Shown piece by piece: positions 1 to 8,425 of a DNA stretch of 64,000 nucleotides. Every line of letters starts with the position of its first letter. Position 1 is the stretch's first letter. Made by a program: the position numbers and the translations under genes. The notes beneath the pieces are model-generated. The model made no database searches and was not told where the DNA came from. It saw only the letters and a program-made list of their open reading frames with translations. The stretch lies in contig NZ_AP019400.1 of assembly GCF_004295585.1 (NCBI RefSeq), forward strand, positions 897,501 through 961,500, in the 5' to 3' direction. The stretch is from Cohnella abietis (GTDB taxonomy: Bacteria > Bacillota > Bacilli > Paenibacillales > Paenibacillaceae).

Positions 1-1
1 A

Positions 2-865
2 GTGGATGAGGATGAGCGAGCGTATATGTATTATGGTGGCGGCAGTAAGTGCGCAGGTGGAGAGCTTAACGATGATATGATTTCCATTAAGGGCGAGATG
101 CGTGAGATGGAAGGGCTAGAGGATTTTCATGAAGCGGCATGGGTTTTTAAGAGAGCTGGCATCTATTATTTGACCTATGCAGATAATCTAGATAATCATA
201 ACCGTATGAGGTATGCGACAAGTGAGAATCCGCTTGGACCGTGGACATATAGGGGGATCTTCCTAGAACCGACAGGCTGTTCCACTACCCATGGCTCTGT
301 GACGGAATATAAGGGACAATGGTATCTGTTCTATCATAATCAGGACATTTCGGGCCAAGGCAACTTAAGAAGCGTATGTATCGATTATTTACATTTTAAC
401 GAAGATGGAACAATCCAAACGGTCGTACAGACCAAGGAAGGCGTCAGATCGGTTGGGGCTGCTCCTACTCCAAATCCATTGGAAACAACCTATTCCGCTG
501 AAAATAGTACTGTAGGCGGAGGAGCGAAAGTCTCAACTAATGAGCAGGGGGAAGGTTTTATCCACGATTTGCATCTCGCAGGCTCTTATAGTCAATTCGA
601 TCATGTCGATGGTGCTAATGGCGGCCGAGCGACGATTAACATTGCTTACGCAACAGATGAGCGTCTAGCTAAATTGCACCTCATGGTCAATGATATAGAC
701 TGGTCCTTACTCAACGCTCTTTCAACCGGTGGTCCAGCTGAATTTACCGGCATTGCAAGTATTACGGTTTCGTTGCAGCCCGGCAATAATAATAGTATTA
801 GACTTTCAGGTGGTAGGGGCGGAATTAGTGTTGCAAGCATTACCGTCACCCCATTTCTGGATTAA
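2..865 (+). CDS. Glycoside hydrolase family 43 C-terminal part with CBM6/35-like module (5' truncated by window edge)
   Basis: The gene enters from the left edge, so its start is missing. The visible 287 residues begin inside a GH43 five-bladed propeller: an Asp-rich YMYYGGG strand is followed by FHEAAWVFKRAGIYYLTYA, where the Glu sits where GH43 enzymes carry the general acid. Residues about 165-287 form a separate beta-rich module ending in SGGRGGISVASITV, the usual end of a CBM6/CBM35-type carbohydrate-binding module. The product is probably a secreted or cytoplasmic arabinanase/xylosidase-type enzyme acting on plant hemicellulose; substrate cannot be told without the N-terminus. A terminator-like hairpin follows. 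Confidence 0.85.
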   Translation: MDEDERAYMYYGGGSKCAGGELNDDMISIKGEMREMEGLEDFHEAAWVFKRAGIYYLTYADNLDNHNRMRYATSENPLGPWTYRGIFLEPTGCSTTHGSVTEYKGQWYLFYHNQDISGQGNLRSVCIDYLHFNEDGTIQTVVQTKEGVRSVGAAPTPNPLETTYSAENSTVGGGAKVSTNEQGEGFIHDLHLAGSYSQFDHVDGANGGRATINIAYATDERLAKLHLMVNDIDWSLLNALSTGGPAEFTGIASITVSLQPGNNNSIRLSGGRGGISVASITVTPFLD

Positions 866-932
866 AAACGTTTGGGAAAAGATTAAGCTTTTATTGCTAT
901 TCATAGAATGTAGTTTCATCGCATATTATCGG

Positions 933-970
933 AAGAGTCCCATTGCCTCAGGCGTTTGGGCTCTTTCTAT
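933..970 (+). terminator. Rho-independent terminator after the GH43 gene
   Basis: An 8-bp stem AAGAGTCC / GGGCTCTT (one G-T wobble) with an 17-nt loop is followed by a T-rich stretch. It lies 68 bases after the GH43 stop and before the MFS gene. Confidence 0.6.
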
Positions 971-1052
971 TCTATTAAAAAAGGGATTATTTGTTGGAAG
1001 CAGAGATGTTATGATGAATGGAAACAACCGTAACATTTGAGGAGAGACATCG

Positions 1053-2210
1053 TTGAAGACATTAGCTAGCTATTACTTTTTCTTTTATTTGGGCATGTCC
1101 GTACTTATGCCGTATACGAGTCTATATTTTAGCGATAGGGGCTTTACTCTCACGCAGGTTGGACTCATCTTATCCTTATGGGCTTTGGTAAGTATCGTTG
1201 CGCAACCTGTTATGGGGATGATCAATGATCGAATCAACAATCCGCGGAAAATATTGATGATATGCGCAATAGCGGCTCCTCTGCTTGGAATGGGATTTAA
1301 TATGGTAGAGAGTTTGTTTGGAATTCTCGTTTTATCACTCTTTTTTGCATGGTTTCAGTCCTCTGCTGGACCCATTGGCGATGCGATGTCTGTGGAGATC
1401 GCTAGTAAACAAGGCTTCACCTTTGGTAGCGTGAGACTGTGGGGAGCGTTAAGCTATGCGGTGGGGACATTCACTACTGGCATTCTCTACGATAAATTCG
1501 GATATAACAATATATTTATATACTATTTAATCGTGAGTTTAACCATCTGCGTAGTACTTCTATTTCTGCCTGCAACCAAGGTTACTCGGAGAAAAATGAC
1601 GTTATTCGGACAGATGGGGGAGGTTATTCGGAATAAACGCTTTATGATATTTGTTTTTACTAGCATGCTGGTAATAATGTCTGCGACGATTAACTTGAGT
1701 TTTTTGCCGCTGTACTTTAAGGAAATGGGCTTTAATAAAAGCTGGATCGGTAGCGCTTTTGCGATTGCTGCCATTATAGAGGTTCCAATGTTCTGGGTAG
1801 CAACTAAGCTTAGCCGGAAAATAGGCAGATATCAATTACTTTGCGTGGCTGCGGCGATTTATGGCATTCAGTACTTCACTCTGTTTATTTTCTCAGATGT
1901 CTATTTAACGCTTGGCGTTCAACTTATGAATGGGGTCGCATTTGCATTTATTGCAGGAACAGCTGTAGAAGTCGTACAAAGCTACGCGACCGAAGGAACG
2001 AGTGCAACATTGCAAACCGTACATGCTGCTGTAACGTGGGGGATTGGCGGGATCGTCGGCAATGCGATGGGTGGCATGATCGTAGATCACTGGGGTGCTC
2101 CCTTCCTCTATTTCATTCTATTTTGTCTTTGTGCGACGGCGTGTGTTTTGTATATCTCGACTAGGCATTACCAGCAAACTGTTGGGGAAAGCTCCGCAAC
2201 TAACTCATAG
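1053..2210 (+). CDS. MFS transporter (MFS_1-like / nucleoside- or phenylpropionate-permease type)
   Basis: The 385-residue protein has about twelve hydrophobic segments and the loop motif GMINDRINNPRK after helix 2, typical of the major facilitator superfamily. The N-terminus YYFFFYLGMSVLMPYTSLYFSDRGFTLTQVG resembles the LacY/PPP-type (MFS_1_like) branch, which exports or imports small organic solutes by proton coupling. The start is TTG at 1053, with GAGGAGAG a few bases upstream; no ATG lies near. Downstream of a GH43 gene a role in sugar uptake is possible, but the substrate is not visible in the sequence. Confidence 0.8.
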   Translation: MKTLASYYFFFYLGMSVLMPYTSLYFSDRGFTLTQVGLILSLWALVSIVAQPVMGMINDRINNPRKILMICAIAAPLLGMGFNMVESLFGILVLSLFFAWFQSSAGPIGDAMSVEIASKQGFTFGSVRLWGALSYAVGTFTTGILYDKFGYNNIFIYYLIVSLTICVVLLFLPATKVTRRKMTLFGQMGEVIRNKRFMIFVFTSMLVIMSATINLSFLPLYFKEMGFNKSWIGSAFAIAAIIEVPMFWVATKLSRKIGRYQLLCVAAAIYGIQYFTLFIFSDVYLTLGVQLMNGVAFAFIAGTAVEVVQSYATEGTSATLQTVHAAVTWGIGGIVGNAMGGMIVDHWGAPFLYFILFCLCATACVLYISTRHYQQTVGESSATNS

Positions 2211-2264
2211 CCGATTACGTTATATTGTTGAAACAAAAAATGGTTAAATAAGGATGGATCTTAT

Positions 2265-2828
2265 ATCATAAGGAAATTATTTGGCGTCATTGCTGTTACG
2301 GCTGTAGTTATTATTGGCTTGATGATTACGATGAGCGTAGAAAAGAGCATTGAAAACAGCATTGAAAAGCCAAATAGACAGTATGTTTCGATTCTTGGAA
2401 TGAATATGCATGAAGAGGAATCAACAAGGGATAAAATGGAACAACTCCATATAGAGCTTAACCATTTAGTAGGAGCAGGGAACACTGATTATTTAGTGTG
2501 GGGACAATATATTGAAGCGCATTGGGATGAATTTTATGAAAGTCCCTATTTGAACGTATCATTCTTAACAGAACTAAGCATTCACGTTAGCCTTGAGGTT
2601 GTGGCTGAGGATATTCACAAGGTCATCGATTTAGTGGCTATTGCAAAACAAAAGAAGAGTGTTAAGGCTATTCGCTACGCTGACAAAATCGTTAACGACT
2701 TAAATGGTTGGCTATATAACCCGAACCAAGAGGACGATGTGTATTGGGGTGCAACTGCAACGTTACAAGGAGATGGAGATCAGAAGGTCATTCGTAGGAT
2801 TAATAAATTTATCAATAATAATAGGTAA
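2265..2828 (+). CDS. Membrane-anchored hypothetical protein with apparent non-ATG (ATC/ATA) start
   Basis: I do not recognise the family. The first ATG/GTG/TTG in frame is TTG 2319, but the frame is open back to 2232 and the codons from 2265 read IIRKLFGVIAVTAVVIIGLMITM, a clear N-terminal membrane anchor that would be cut in half by a 2319 start. AAGGATGG at 2250-2257 is a good ribosome binding site for ATC 2265 or ATA 2268. The rest (about 150 residues) is soluble, helical and probably extracytoplasmic, with WGQYIEAHWDEFY and a Lys/Asp-rich C-terminus. The layout resembles DUF4363-type proteins only loosely. If the rare start is not used, the CDS is 2319-2828 (169 residues). Confidence 0.6.
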   Translation: MIRKLFGVIAVTAVVIIGLMITMSVEKSIENSIEKPNRQYVSILGMNMHEEESTRDKMEQLHIELNHLVGAGNTDYLVWGQYIEAHWDEFYESPYLNVSFLTELSIHVSLEVVAEDIHKVIDLVAIAKQKKSVKAIRYADKIVNDLNGWLYNPNQEDDVYWGATATLQGDGDQKVIRRINKFINNNR

Positions 2829-2848
2829 GTTAAACAGGGGGGATAGCT

Positions 2849-3379
2849 TTGCAAACTAGATATCGTGTCATCCTCGTTGTAGTGGTTGCTCTAATACTCT
2901 CATTTATCTTTTATCTGTTAGAAAGCAAGCAAAGTAACCAGCACAATTACAGAGAACGTGAAGGTGAATATGTTCGGATTATAGAGCGTATGATTGTATC
3001 CACTCTGAAGGAGGAGGTATACATCACTGAGCAAGAACGAAATAATACTACTGTATGGAAGCAATTATTTGAACAATATGGAGAGCGGTTTTCCGTTGAG
3101 ACACTAAGCTTCGAGAGAATCCCGAACGATAACAGTGAGATACATAAACTACTTCCTCCAAATGCAAAGCCATCCAGCTTTGAAAAAGATGATTCAGCAT
3201 TTTACATCAGTTATACCATTGGAAGTAAACGTTACTACTTGGCATACTATGATGCAGGCAATAGAGTCGTCAAAAGCATCTACTTATTACAAGACAATCC
3301 CGACAATACTGTAAAGTATATGAATGAAAATAATGAGAAGTATACCCCGACTGTTAGTGTTCCGTTTTATCGAAAATGA
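2849..3379 (+). CDS. Hypothetical membrane-anchored extracytoplasmic protein
   Basis: This 176-residue protein starts at TTG 2849, 20 bases after the previous stop, with GGGGGGAT as ribosome binding site. Residues 6-24 (RVILVVVVALILSFIFYLL) are a single membrane anchor; the remaining 150 residues are polar and mixed alpha/beta with a Tyr-rich stretch KRYYLAYYDAG. No motif of a known enzyme was seen. The tight spacing suggests co-transcription with the gene before it, so the two may form one envelope complex. Confidence 0.65.
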   Translation: MQTRYRVILVVVVALILSFIFYLLESKQSNQHNYREREGEYVRIIERMIVSTLKEEVYITEQERNNTTVWKQLFEQYGERFSVETLSFERIPNDNSEIHKLLPPNAKPSSFEKDDSAFYISYTIGSKRYYLAYYDAGNRVVKSIYLLQDNPDNTVKYMNENNEKYTPTVSVPFYRK

Positions 3380-3449
3380 ACTGATTAGTCTTTTCTGTAG
3401 TATAAAATATAACCAGCCGGTGCCGCATGGTGCCGGTTAGTTGCATGTT

Positions 3450-3546
3450 GAATGTTATTCTGGGACAAGTAGGGTACTAAACAACATAGTACCTTTTTTT
3501 GGCATTCACCTCTAAAAGTTGGAACTCAGCAAGGAGCGACGGACTA
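3450..3546 (+). repeat. Dispersed intergenic repeat with terminator-like hairpin, copy 1
   Basis: GGTACTA (3473-3479) and TAGTACC (3487-3493) form a perfect 7-bp stem followed by seven T, then GGCATTCACC, AAGTTGGAACT and AGCAAGGAGCG. The block 3471-3546 is nearly identical to 12673-12748. Its upstream part (3450-3471, GAATGTTATTCTGGGACAAG) recurs alone at 14225-14246. The hairpin can act as a terminator for the upstream gene; the conserved downstream 45 bases are not explained by termination. Confidence 0.75.
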
Positions 3547-4145
3547 TAGATGTCAAAAAGTATTCGGAAAAATCTGTAGAATCTACTCTGATTACTAATT
3601 ATTCAGCTTGGTTCGGTAAGCCGATCCGGATTATTAACAGTGGAGATATAAAAAAATTACAGATAGAAAAGGATACTTATTTACTGGAAAAGCTGAAATC
3701 AACGGAAAATAAGGAAACATACCTTGTCACCTATCCTGGCGGGAACGTTTATACAGTAGAAGATGTAAACCACTCAGGATTTCTAATGACGTACGATAAG
3801 AATGGCGACATTGTGTTCGGTGTTCAAGCTTATTCAAACAATCAAAGAATACTTTCACCGGGCGAAGAATATTATCCACCGGGCAGTCTGGTAACGGCTA
3901 CCTATGACCAATACCATGAACGACAAGGAAATGCATTTATTTTTATCGTATCCCTTGTTTTCCTTGTTTATAGTTGGTATGTGTTCCGTAAAGAATCACT
4001 TCAAAGATTTCTATTCAAATTATCATACCGGCTTTGGGTTCTAGCCATTCCGAATACTGCTGGAGCTGAATATGCTTATGAGCTTCCTGGTGCTCTTGTA
4101 ATTGATTTAGTACTAAGATTTATTCCTTGGGCGAGGATCTGGTAA
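3519..4145 (+). CDS. Hypothetical membrane protein, probably 5'-truncated
   Basis: The 208-residue frame has only one plausible start, TTG 3519, which lies inside the dispersed repeat and has no convincing ribosome binding site. The next in-frame ATG is near 3787. The N-terminal half is soluble, with a Tyr/Asn-rich beta region, and there is one clear membrane segment at residues about 136-155 (FIFIVSLVFLVYSWYVF) followed by a basic, amphipathic tail. The lack of an N-terminal anchor, unlike both preceding genes, suggests a gene remnant whose front was replaced by the repeat. It could still be translated; no function can be assigned. Confidence 0.45.
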   Translation: MELSKERRTIDVKKYSEKSVESTLITNYSAWFGKPIRIINSGDIKKLQIEKDTYLLEKLKSTENKETYLVTYPGGNVYTVEDVNHSGFLMTYDKNGDIVFGVQAYSNNQRILSPGEEYYPPGSLVTATYDQYHERQGNAFIFIVSLVFLVYSWYVFRKESLQRFLFKLSYRLWVLAIPNTAGAEYAYELPGALVIDLVLRFIPWARIW

Positions 4146-4171
4146 AAAAATAATAAATTTAGTCAATTATC

Positions 4172-4201
4172 CCTATAAATTTATGTTTATAGGCTCTTTT
4201 T
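4172..4201 (+). terminator. Rho-independent terminator before the SLH gene
   Basis: CCTATAAA / TTTATAGG forms a perfect 8-bp stem with a 6-nt loop, followed by CTCTTTTT. It closes the transcription unit ending at 4145. Confidence 0.75.
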
Positions 4202-4282
4202 GATGAAGTTTGTCATTTTGCGGTCATTGGGGTGTGATAGGATTACGTTTGGCTCAAGTACAATTATAGGAGGAAAATAGTT

Positions 4283-7090
4283 ATGAAGAATAAGATTTTT
4301 AAGCAGTTCGTTTCATATGTAATGATTGTATCTCTACTCTTTACATCGGTTGGTGTAGCTTATGGCGCATCGACAGCCGTGACATCGGACATTAAGGGAC
4401 ACTGGGCAGAAGCTCAGATATCTACTTGGATTGATAATGGATTTATTAAAGGTTATGAGGATGGGAGCTTCAAACCGGAGAATCAAATTACAAGAGCAGA
4501 ATTCTTTACTTTGATTAATCGTTCTTTCGGGTTCACAGAAGAGACAGCCATCTCATTCAGTGATGTTAAAACAGGAACTTGGGTATACTCGGAGGTTGCA
4601 AAAGCAGTAAAAGCGGCCTACATAACAGGTTATGAGGACGGCACTATTGGCGCAAGCAAGCCTATTACGAGACAAGAAGCGGCATCTATCGTGGATCGTC
4701 TTCTTGGCCTTTCTTCAACGGAAAGCGCAACTGCGGTTTTTACTGATTCTGGCTCTATCGCATCTTGGGCGAAAGCTTCCGTGAATGCTACCGTTGCTAA
4801 AGGGATTTTGAAGGGCTACACCGACAATAGCTTCAAGCCAAACAAATCTATTACACGTGCAGAAGCGGTGGCAACCTTAGATCGCGCGGCTGCAGCTAAA
4901 GTGACAGCTTACAACAAAGCAGGAACTTACGGCCCAGCAACAGGAACGGAAACCATTAATGGCGATGTTACTATTAACGTAGCAGGTGTAACCTTACAAA
5001 ACTTAGTTATTAATGGCAAGCTGTTATTCGCAGCCGGTATTGGTAAAGGAGACGCCTTCTTAACTAACGTAACCGTCAAAGGCGAGACTACCGTAAATGG
5101 TGGGGGAGCAAACAGTCTTCATTTCAAGGATTCAAAATTGGGTAAAATTATTATCAGGGCTTTAGAGCAAGTACGTTTGGTTGCTGAGGGTTCAACAGTA
5201 ATTGAATTAGTCGAAGCTTCTTCGGCTGCAATCATTCAAGAAGAAGGCACGACGGGTCAAGGCTTCGGCGATATCATCTTGAATAAGGATTTGCCTGCTG
5301 GTTCAGTTGTCGTATTAATAGGTAAATTCGGCAAGGTGAGCATTCTTGGAGACAAAGTGAAGATTGAATTGCCTGATGGGACAACGATTGATATATTCCA
5401 AACAGATACAGATGTAACGGTATCCGGAAAAGGAAAAATAATCAAAGCAGTGCTGGGGAAGGACTCCAAAACAACGTTTGAAAACCAGCCAACGGAAATC
5501 GTTGGAGGAACTGTAGTACCTGGTTCTGGTCCAGTTACTAATCCAAGCACGCCAACATCTCCTGTAGCGCAAAAGGGAATTGTAATAGGAACTGTATACA
5601 CTAATAACTTTTACGATGAGTCGCTCGCTAGCGTAGCCGTAAGCGTGTACGCAGGTGTTCAAGATAGCGGCACTTTAGTGGACACTGTGGTCACAGATGA
5701 CGATGGTAAATATTCGATCAGCAATGTTCCTGCTGGCCAATTTTATTTGAAGTTCGTAAAAGAAGGCTACATGGATAGAACGATTACTCCAGCTAATCAC
5801 ACAGTAACAGCAAACGCTACAACCGACGCTTCGGCATCTTTTATGTACTTTAATCTAGTTAGGGGATATCTAAAAGATACAAGCGGCAACCCAATTAGTT
5901 CGTACCTTGTAAACTTATACGATGATAGTGGAAAATCCGATTATGATTTGCAAACATTAACAGCAGACGACGGATCTTTTGAATTCTACGATGTTCCAGA
6001 TAGTGATGAAGTGTATATCTATGTACCAAGCGGATTTTATCAGTACTATGGTGATGAAGTTGGTCCAGTTAAGGCAGATGGACTAACTATTTTGGAACCA
6101 ATTGTCCTTAAAATCGAGGAAACACGTCTAAGTAATCTGGTTTTAAGCGGAGCCACACTCAGCCCTGCATTCTCACCGGATGATTGGTATCAAACGGCTA
6201 GTGTCCCTAATAATGTATCCAACACAACCATAACGTCTACATCGATGCATCCTAACGGGTATGTAACCTTCGATGCTGATGTTATTAATGGAATAGCTCA
6301 ACTTAATGAAGGGAATAATTGGATCCAAATTTACTCTCATTCGGAAAGTGGAAACTATAGAACATACCAGGTTAATGTGTATAGGGAAACTACTGAACAA
6401 GCGGATGCTATAGCGAAAATTACTTTAAGAGACGAATCCACCCTTGTCCAAGAACTAAACAAAGTTACAAGGTTAGGGACAGCTGTTGATGAGTTTGTGT
6501 CACAATATAAAATCGCCATTGCTAACGCAGCTCCTAACTCATTGGACACGTCGGGTAAAATCGCTGATTTGGTAAATCGTATAAACCTCCAAGAAGATGA
6601 TAATAGACTAGCTTCTCTAAGTTTAAGTGGAGTGACACTTAACTCACCATTCTCTCCCGATATAAAGCAATACACAGCAACCGTATCGAATACCGTTACA
6701 AGTACAAAAGTAACTGCTACGGCGATAAATGAGAAGGCTGAGATAGAATTTGATAATGATGATGCTACATTTAATCTAAAAGAAGGGCGTACCAATGAAA
6801 TTAGGGTTTATGTATATCCTGAGTATCAAGATGAAACCTTGTACACAATTTATGTTTATAGGCAACCGGGGCAAGCGCAATTGGATGCTATTGCAAAGAT
6901 CCGGGCAGCTACGGATACCGCTTCTGTATCAAGAATTACAATAAATGATTTAAACACTGCCGCAGGAGAAGATATTGCTTATTCTGATTATTTATCAGAT
7001 TATCAAGGGGAGTTATTAAGATATAAGAGTCGATCGACTCTAAATACGGCAGATGATATTGCTAAATTTATTAATGAAAGTATCAGATAA
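4283..7090 (+). CDS. S-layer homology (SLH) domain surface protein with carboxypeptidase-regulatory-like and cadherin-like domains
   Basis: ATG 4283 is preceded by AGGAGG. Residues 1-29 are a signal peptide (basic, then SYVMIVSLLFTSVGVAYGA). Three SLH repeats follow at about 35-83, 92-144 and 152-201, each with the GYEDGSFKP/TRAE-type signature that binds pyruvylated secondary cell wall polymer. Residues about 215-400 are a repetitive beta-strand region rich in Val/Ile/Gly; about 430-600 hold two CarboxypepD_reg/CnaB-like beta-sandwiches; about 612-700 and 770-860 are two cadherin-like beta-sandwich domains (LSNLVLSG and LASLSLSGV openings), each followed by a roughly 60-residue helical segment starting with DAIAKI. 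It is a cell-surface structural or adhesion protein; no catalytic motif was seen. Confidence 0.9.
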   Translation: MKNKIFKQFVSYVMIVSLLFTSVGVAYGASTAVTSDIKGHWAEAQISTWIDNGFIKGYEDGSFKPENQITRAEFFTLINRSFGFTEETAISFSDVKTGTWVYSEVAKAVKAAYITGYEDGTIGASKPITRQEAASIVDRLLGLSSTESATAVFTDSGSIASWAKASVNATVAKGILKGYTDNSFKPNKSITRAEAVATLDRAAAAKVTAYNKAGTYGPATGTETINGDVTINVAGVTLQNLVINGKLLFAAGIGKGDAFLTNVTVKGETTVNGGGANSLHFKDSKLGKIIIRALEQVRLVAEGSTVIELVEASSAAIIQEEGTTGQGFGDIILNKDLPAGSVVVLIGKFGKVSILGDKVKIELPDGTTIDIFQTDTDVTVSGKGKIIKAVLGKDSKTTFENQPTEIVGGTVVPGSGPVTNPSTPTSPVAQKGIVIGTVYTNNFYDESLASVAVSVYAGVQDSGTLVDTVVTDDDGKYSISNVPAGQFYLKFVKEGYMDRTITPANHTVTANATTDASASFMYFNLVRGYLKDTSGNPISSYLVNLYDDSGKSDYDLQTLTADDGSFEFYDVPDSDEVYIYVPSGFYQYYGDEVGPVKADGLTILEPIVLKIEETRLSNLVLSGATLSPAFSPDDWYQTASVPNNVSNTTITSTSMHPNGYVTFDADVINGIAQLNEGNNWIQIYSHSESGNYRTYQVNVYRETTEQADAIAKITLRDESTLVQELNKVTRLGTAVDEFVSQYKIAIANAAPNSLDTSGKIADLVNRINLQEDDNRLASLSLSGVTLNSPFSPDIKQYTATVSNTVTSTKVTATAINEKAEIEFDNDDATFNLKEGRTNEIRVYVYPEYQDETLYTIYVYRQPGQAQLDAIAKIRAATDTASVSRITINDLNTAAGEDIAYSDYLSDYQGELLRYKSRSTLNTADDIAKFINESIR

Positions 7091-7135
7091 CAGAAATAAT
7101 ATCATTTTATATGCATTCTAACGTTAGTACCATAA

Positions 7136-7186
7136 AACAGCGGTAGCCTAGGACTTTAATCTGTCCAAGACTACCGCTGTTTTTAT
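7136..7186 (+). terminator. Strong Rho-independent terminator after the SLH gene
   Basis: AACAGCGGTAG and CTACCGCTGTT form a perfect 11-bp stem followed by a T run. Confidence 0.85.
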
Positions 7187-7506
7187 ATTTGAGCCAGTGT
7201 AAACCTTCAAAGACTTAATCCGCTCTTAAAGTAGGTAAGCTATAGTGTTACTATCTCTGTCAGAATTCTATGTTACCCATTATTTCACCTATGCTCTCAA
7301 ACTATATGTATAACATTTCCTTATTTAATTTTATAATACCATTTTTTGTGGCGAAATGAACAACGATCATAAGCAGTTATTTTTTTAATAGAGTAAATTT
7401 TGTAAAAAGCTCTGTGGTTATAATGTAAAATGCAGGCATTCCTAAATTGGCAGAGAACTTATATACTTAAGCACGCTTAATGTCGGTTATTCTCGAGGTA
7501 TGATAA
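7187..7506. other. AT-rich intergenic region upstream of the HNH gene
   Basis: No open frame with a ribosome binding site, no RNA gene and no strong hairpin was seen in these 320 bases. The region is markedly AT-rich compared with flanking genes and presumably holds the promoter of the defence-like cassette, but no convincing -35/-10 pair stands out. The AT bias fits an acquired island border. Confidence 0.4.
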
Positions 7507-8382
7507 ATGAATGCTGAAGAATTAAAAAAGAAAATCTCGAACTTGTCGATATGGAAAAAGAACGGGCAAAGGGCGCCACATAAACCTTTGCTTCTTTTGT
7601 ATGCTTTGAGTATGCTTCAACAAAACGTTACTCTTTTGCCCTACGAAGAGATTCGAATGAAAATAAGAAAGCTTCTCTTTGAGTTCGGTCCTATGAGAAA
7701 GTCCTACCATCCGGCGGAACCATTCGTAAGGTTGACGACAGATGGCATCTGGAATCTGAACATACCAATAAATAAACGTCAAATTTTCGAAAAACAGCTT
7801 ATTATTGATCACGCTGTTGGAGGCTTTTCTGATGCGGTGCTTAGTTTATTAAAGGGAAACGGAAAGCTCATTCAAGAAGTAGTTGAGCAACTGCTTAATG
7901 ATCATTTTCCTGAGACTATGCATCAGGACATAACGGAGGAATTGAGTCTTCAACTATCATGGGTTACAAATCGAAGAAGAGACCCTAATTTTCGAAACAA
8001 GATATTAAAGGCTTACGAGTTTAGCTGTGCAATATGCGGCTTTAACGTTAGACTGGGTCATAATTTGATTGCAGTTGATGCTGCGCATATTCAATGGCAT
8101 CAAGCTGGCGGACCGGATATTGAGGAAAATGGGGTTGCTCTATGCTCCCTCCATCACAAACTATTTGACCGAGGAGTATTCACCATTACGGGGGATAGGC
8201 AAGTGCTTGTTGCGGAAGAGGCGCATGGAACACAAGGTTTCGAGGAGTGGCTCATGAGATATCATGGAAAAACAATCCGTTCTCCAATACGTCCGGTATA
8301 TCAGCCCAAAGAAAGCTTTATTGAATGGCATGTTCGGGAAGTATTTAGAGGACCGGCAAGATATAGAGTTAATGATGGATAG
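7507..8382 (+). CDS. HNH endonuclease with N-terminal sulfur-binding-like domain (phosphorothioate-DNA restriction type)
   Basis: The 291-residue protein has two parts. Residues 1-140 contain RAPHKPLLLLYAL (22-34) and LLFEFGPMRKSYHPAEPFVRL, the pattern of the sulfur-binding domain of ScoMcrA-type enzymes that recognise phosphorothioated DNA. Residues about 170-235 are an HNH nuclease: CAICG (174-178), then AAHI, GGPD, ENGVALC and LHHKLFD, giving the His-Asn-His metal-finger with zinc-binding cysteines. By family knowledge such proteins cut DNA carrying phosphorothioate links and act as type IV restriction enzymes. No dnd/ssp modification genes are visible here, as expected for a pure restriction enzyme. 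The helicase gene starts 43 bases after its stop. Start ATG 7507 with GAGGT upstream. Confidence 0.85.
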   Translation: MNAEELKKKISNLSIWKKNGQRAPHKPLLLLYALSMLQQNVTLLPYEEIRMKIRKLLFEFGPMRKSYHPAEPFVRLTTDGIWNLNIPINKRQIFEKQLIIDHAVGGFSDAVLSLLKGNGKLIQEVVEQLLNDHFPETMHQDITEELSLQLSWVTNRRRDPNFRNKILKAYEFSCAICGFNVRLGHNLIAVDAAHIQWHQAGGPDIEENGVALCSLHHKLFDRGVFTITGDRQVLVAEEAHGTQGFEEWLMRYHGKTIRSPIRPVYQPKESFIEWHVREVFRGPARYRVNDG

Positions 8383-8425
8383 ATCATTATATAGATGCGA
8401 CAATAAAGAGAGGGGACTTCCCCCA

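Noticed and set aside
1523..1835. Minus-strand frames inside the MFS gene and similar shadow frames in other genes
   Set aside because: They lie wholly inside well-supported genes, lack ribosome binding sites, and show no known protein pattern.
3471..3546. T-box leader, because of the GTTGGAACT word and hairpin
   Set aside because: The T-box core (AGGGTGGNACCGCG) and a specifier stem are absent, and downstream genes are not amino acid related.
8264..8425. N-terminal extension of the helicase gene overlapping the HNH gene
   Set aside because: It would overlap 119 bases of the HNH gene, and a better start with ribosome binding site and the family's usual N-terminus lies at 8426.
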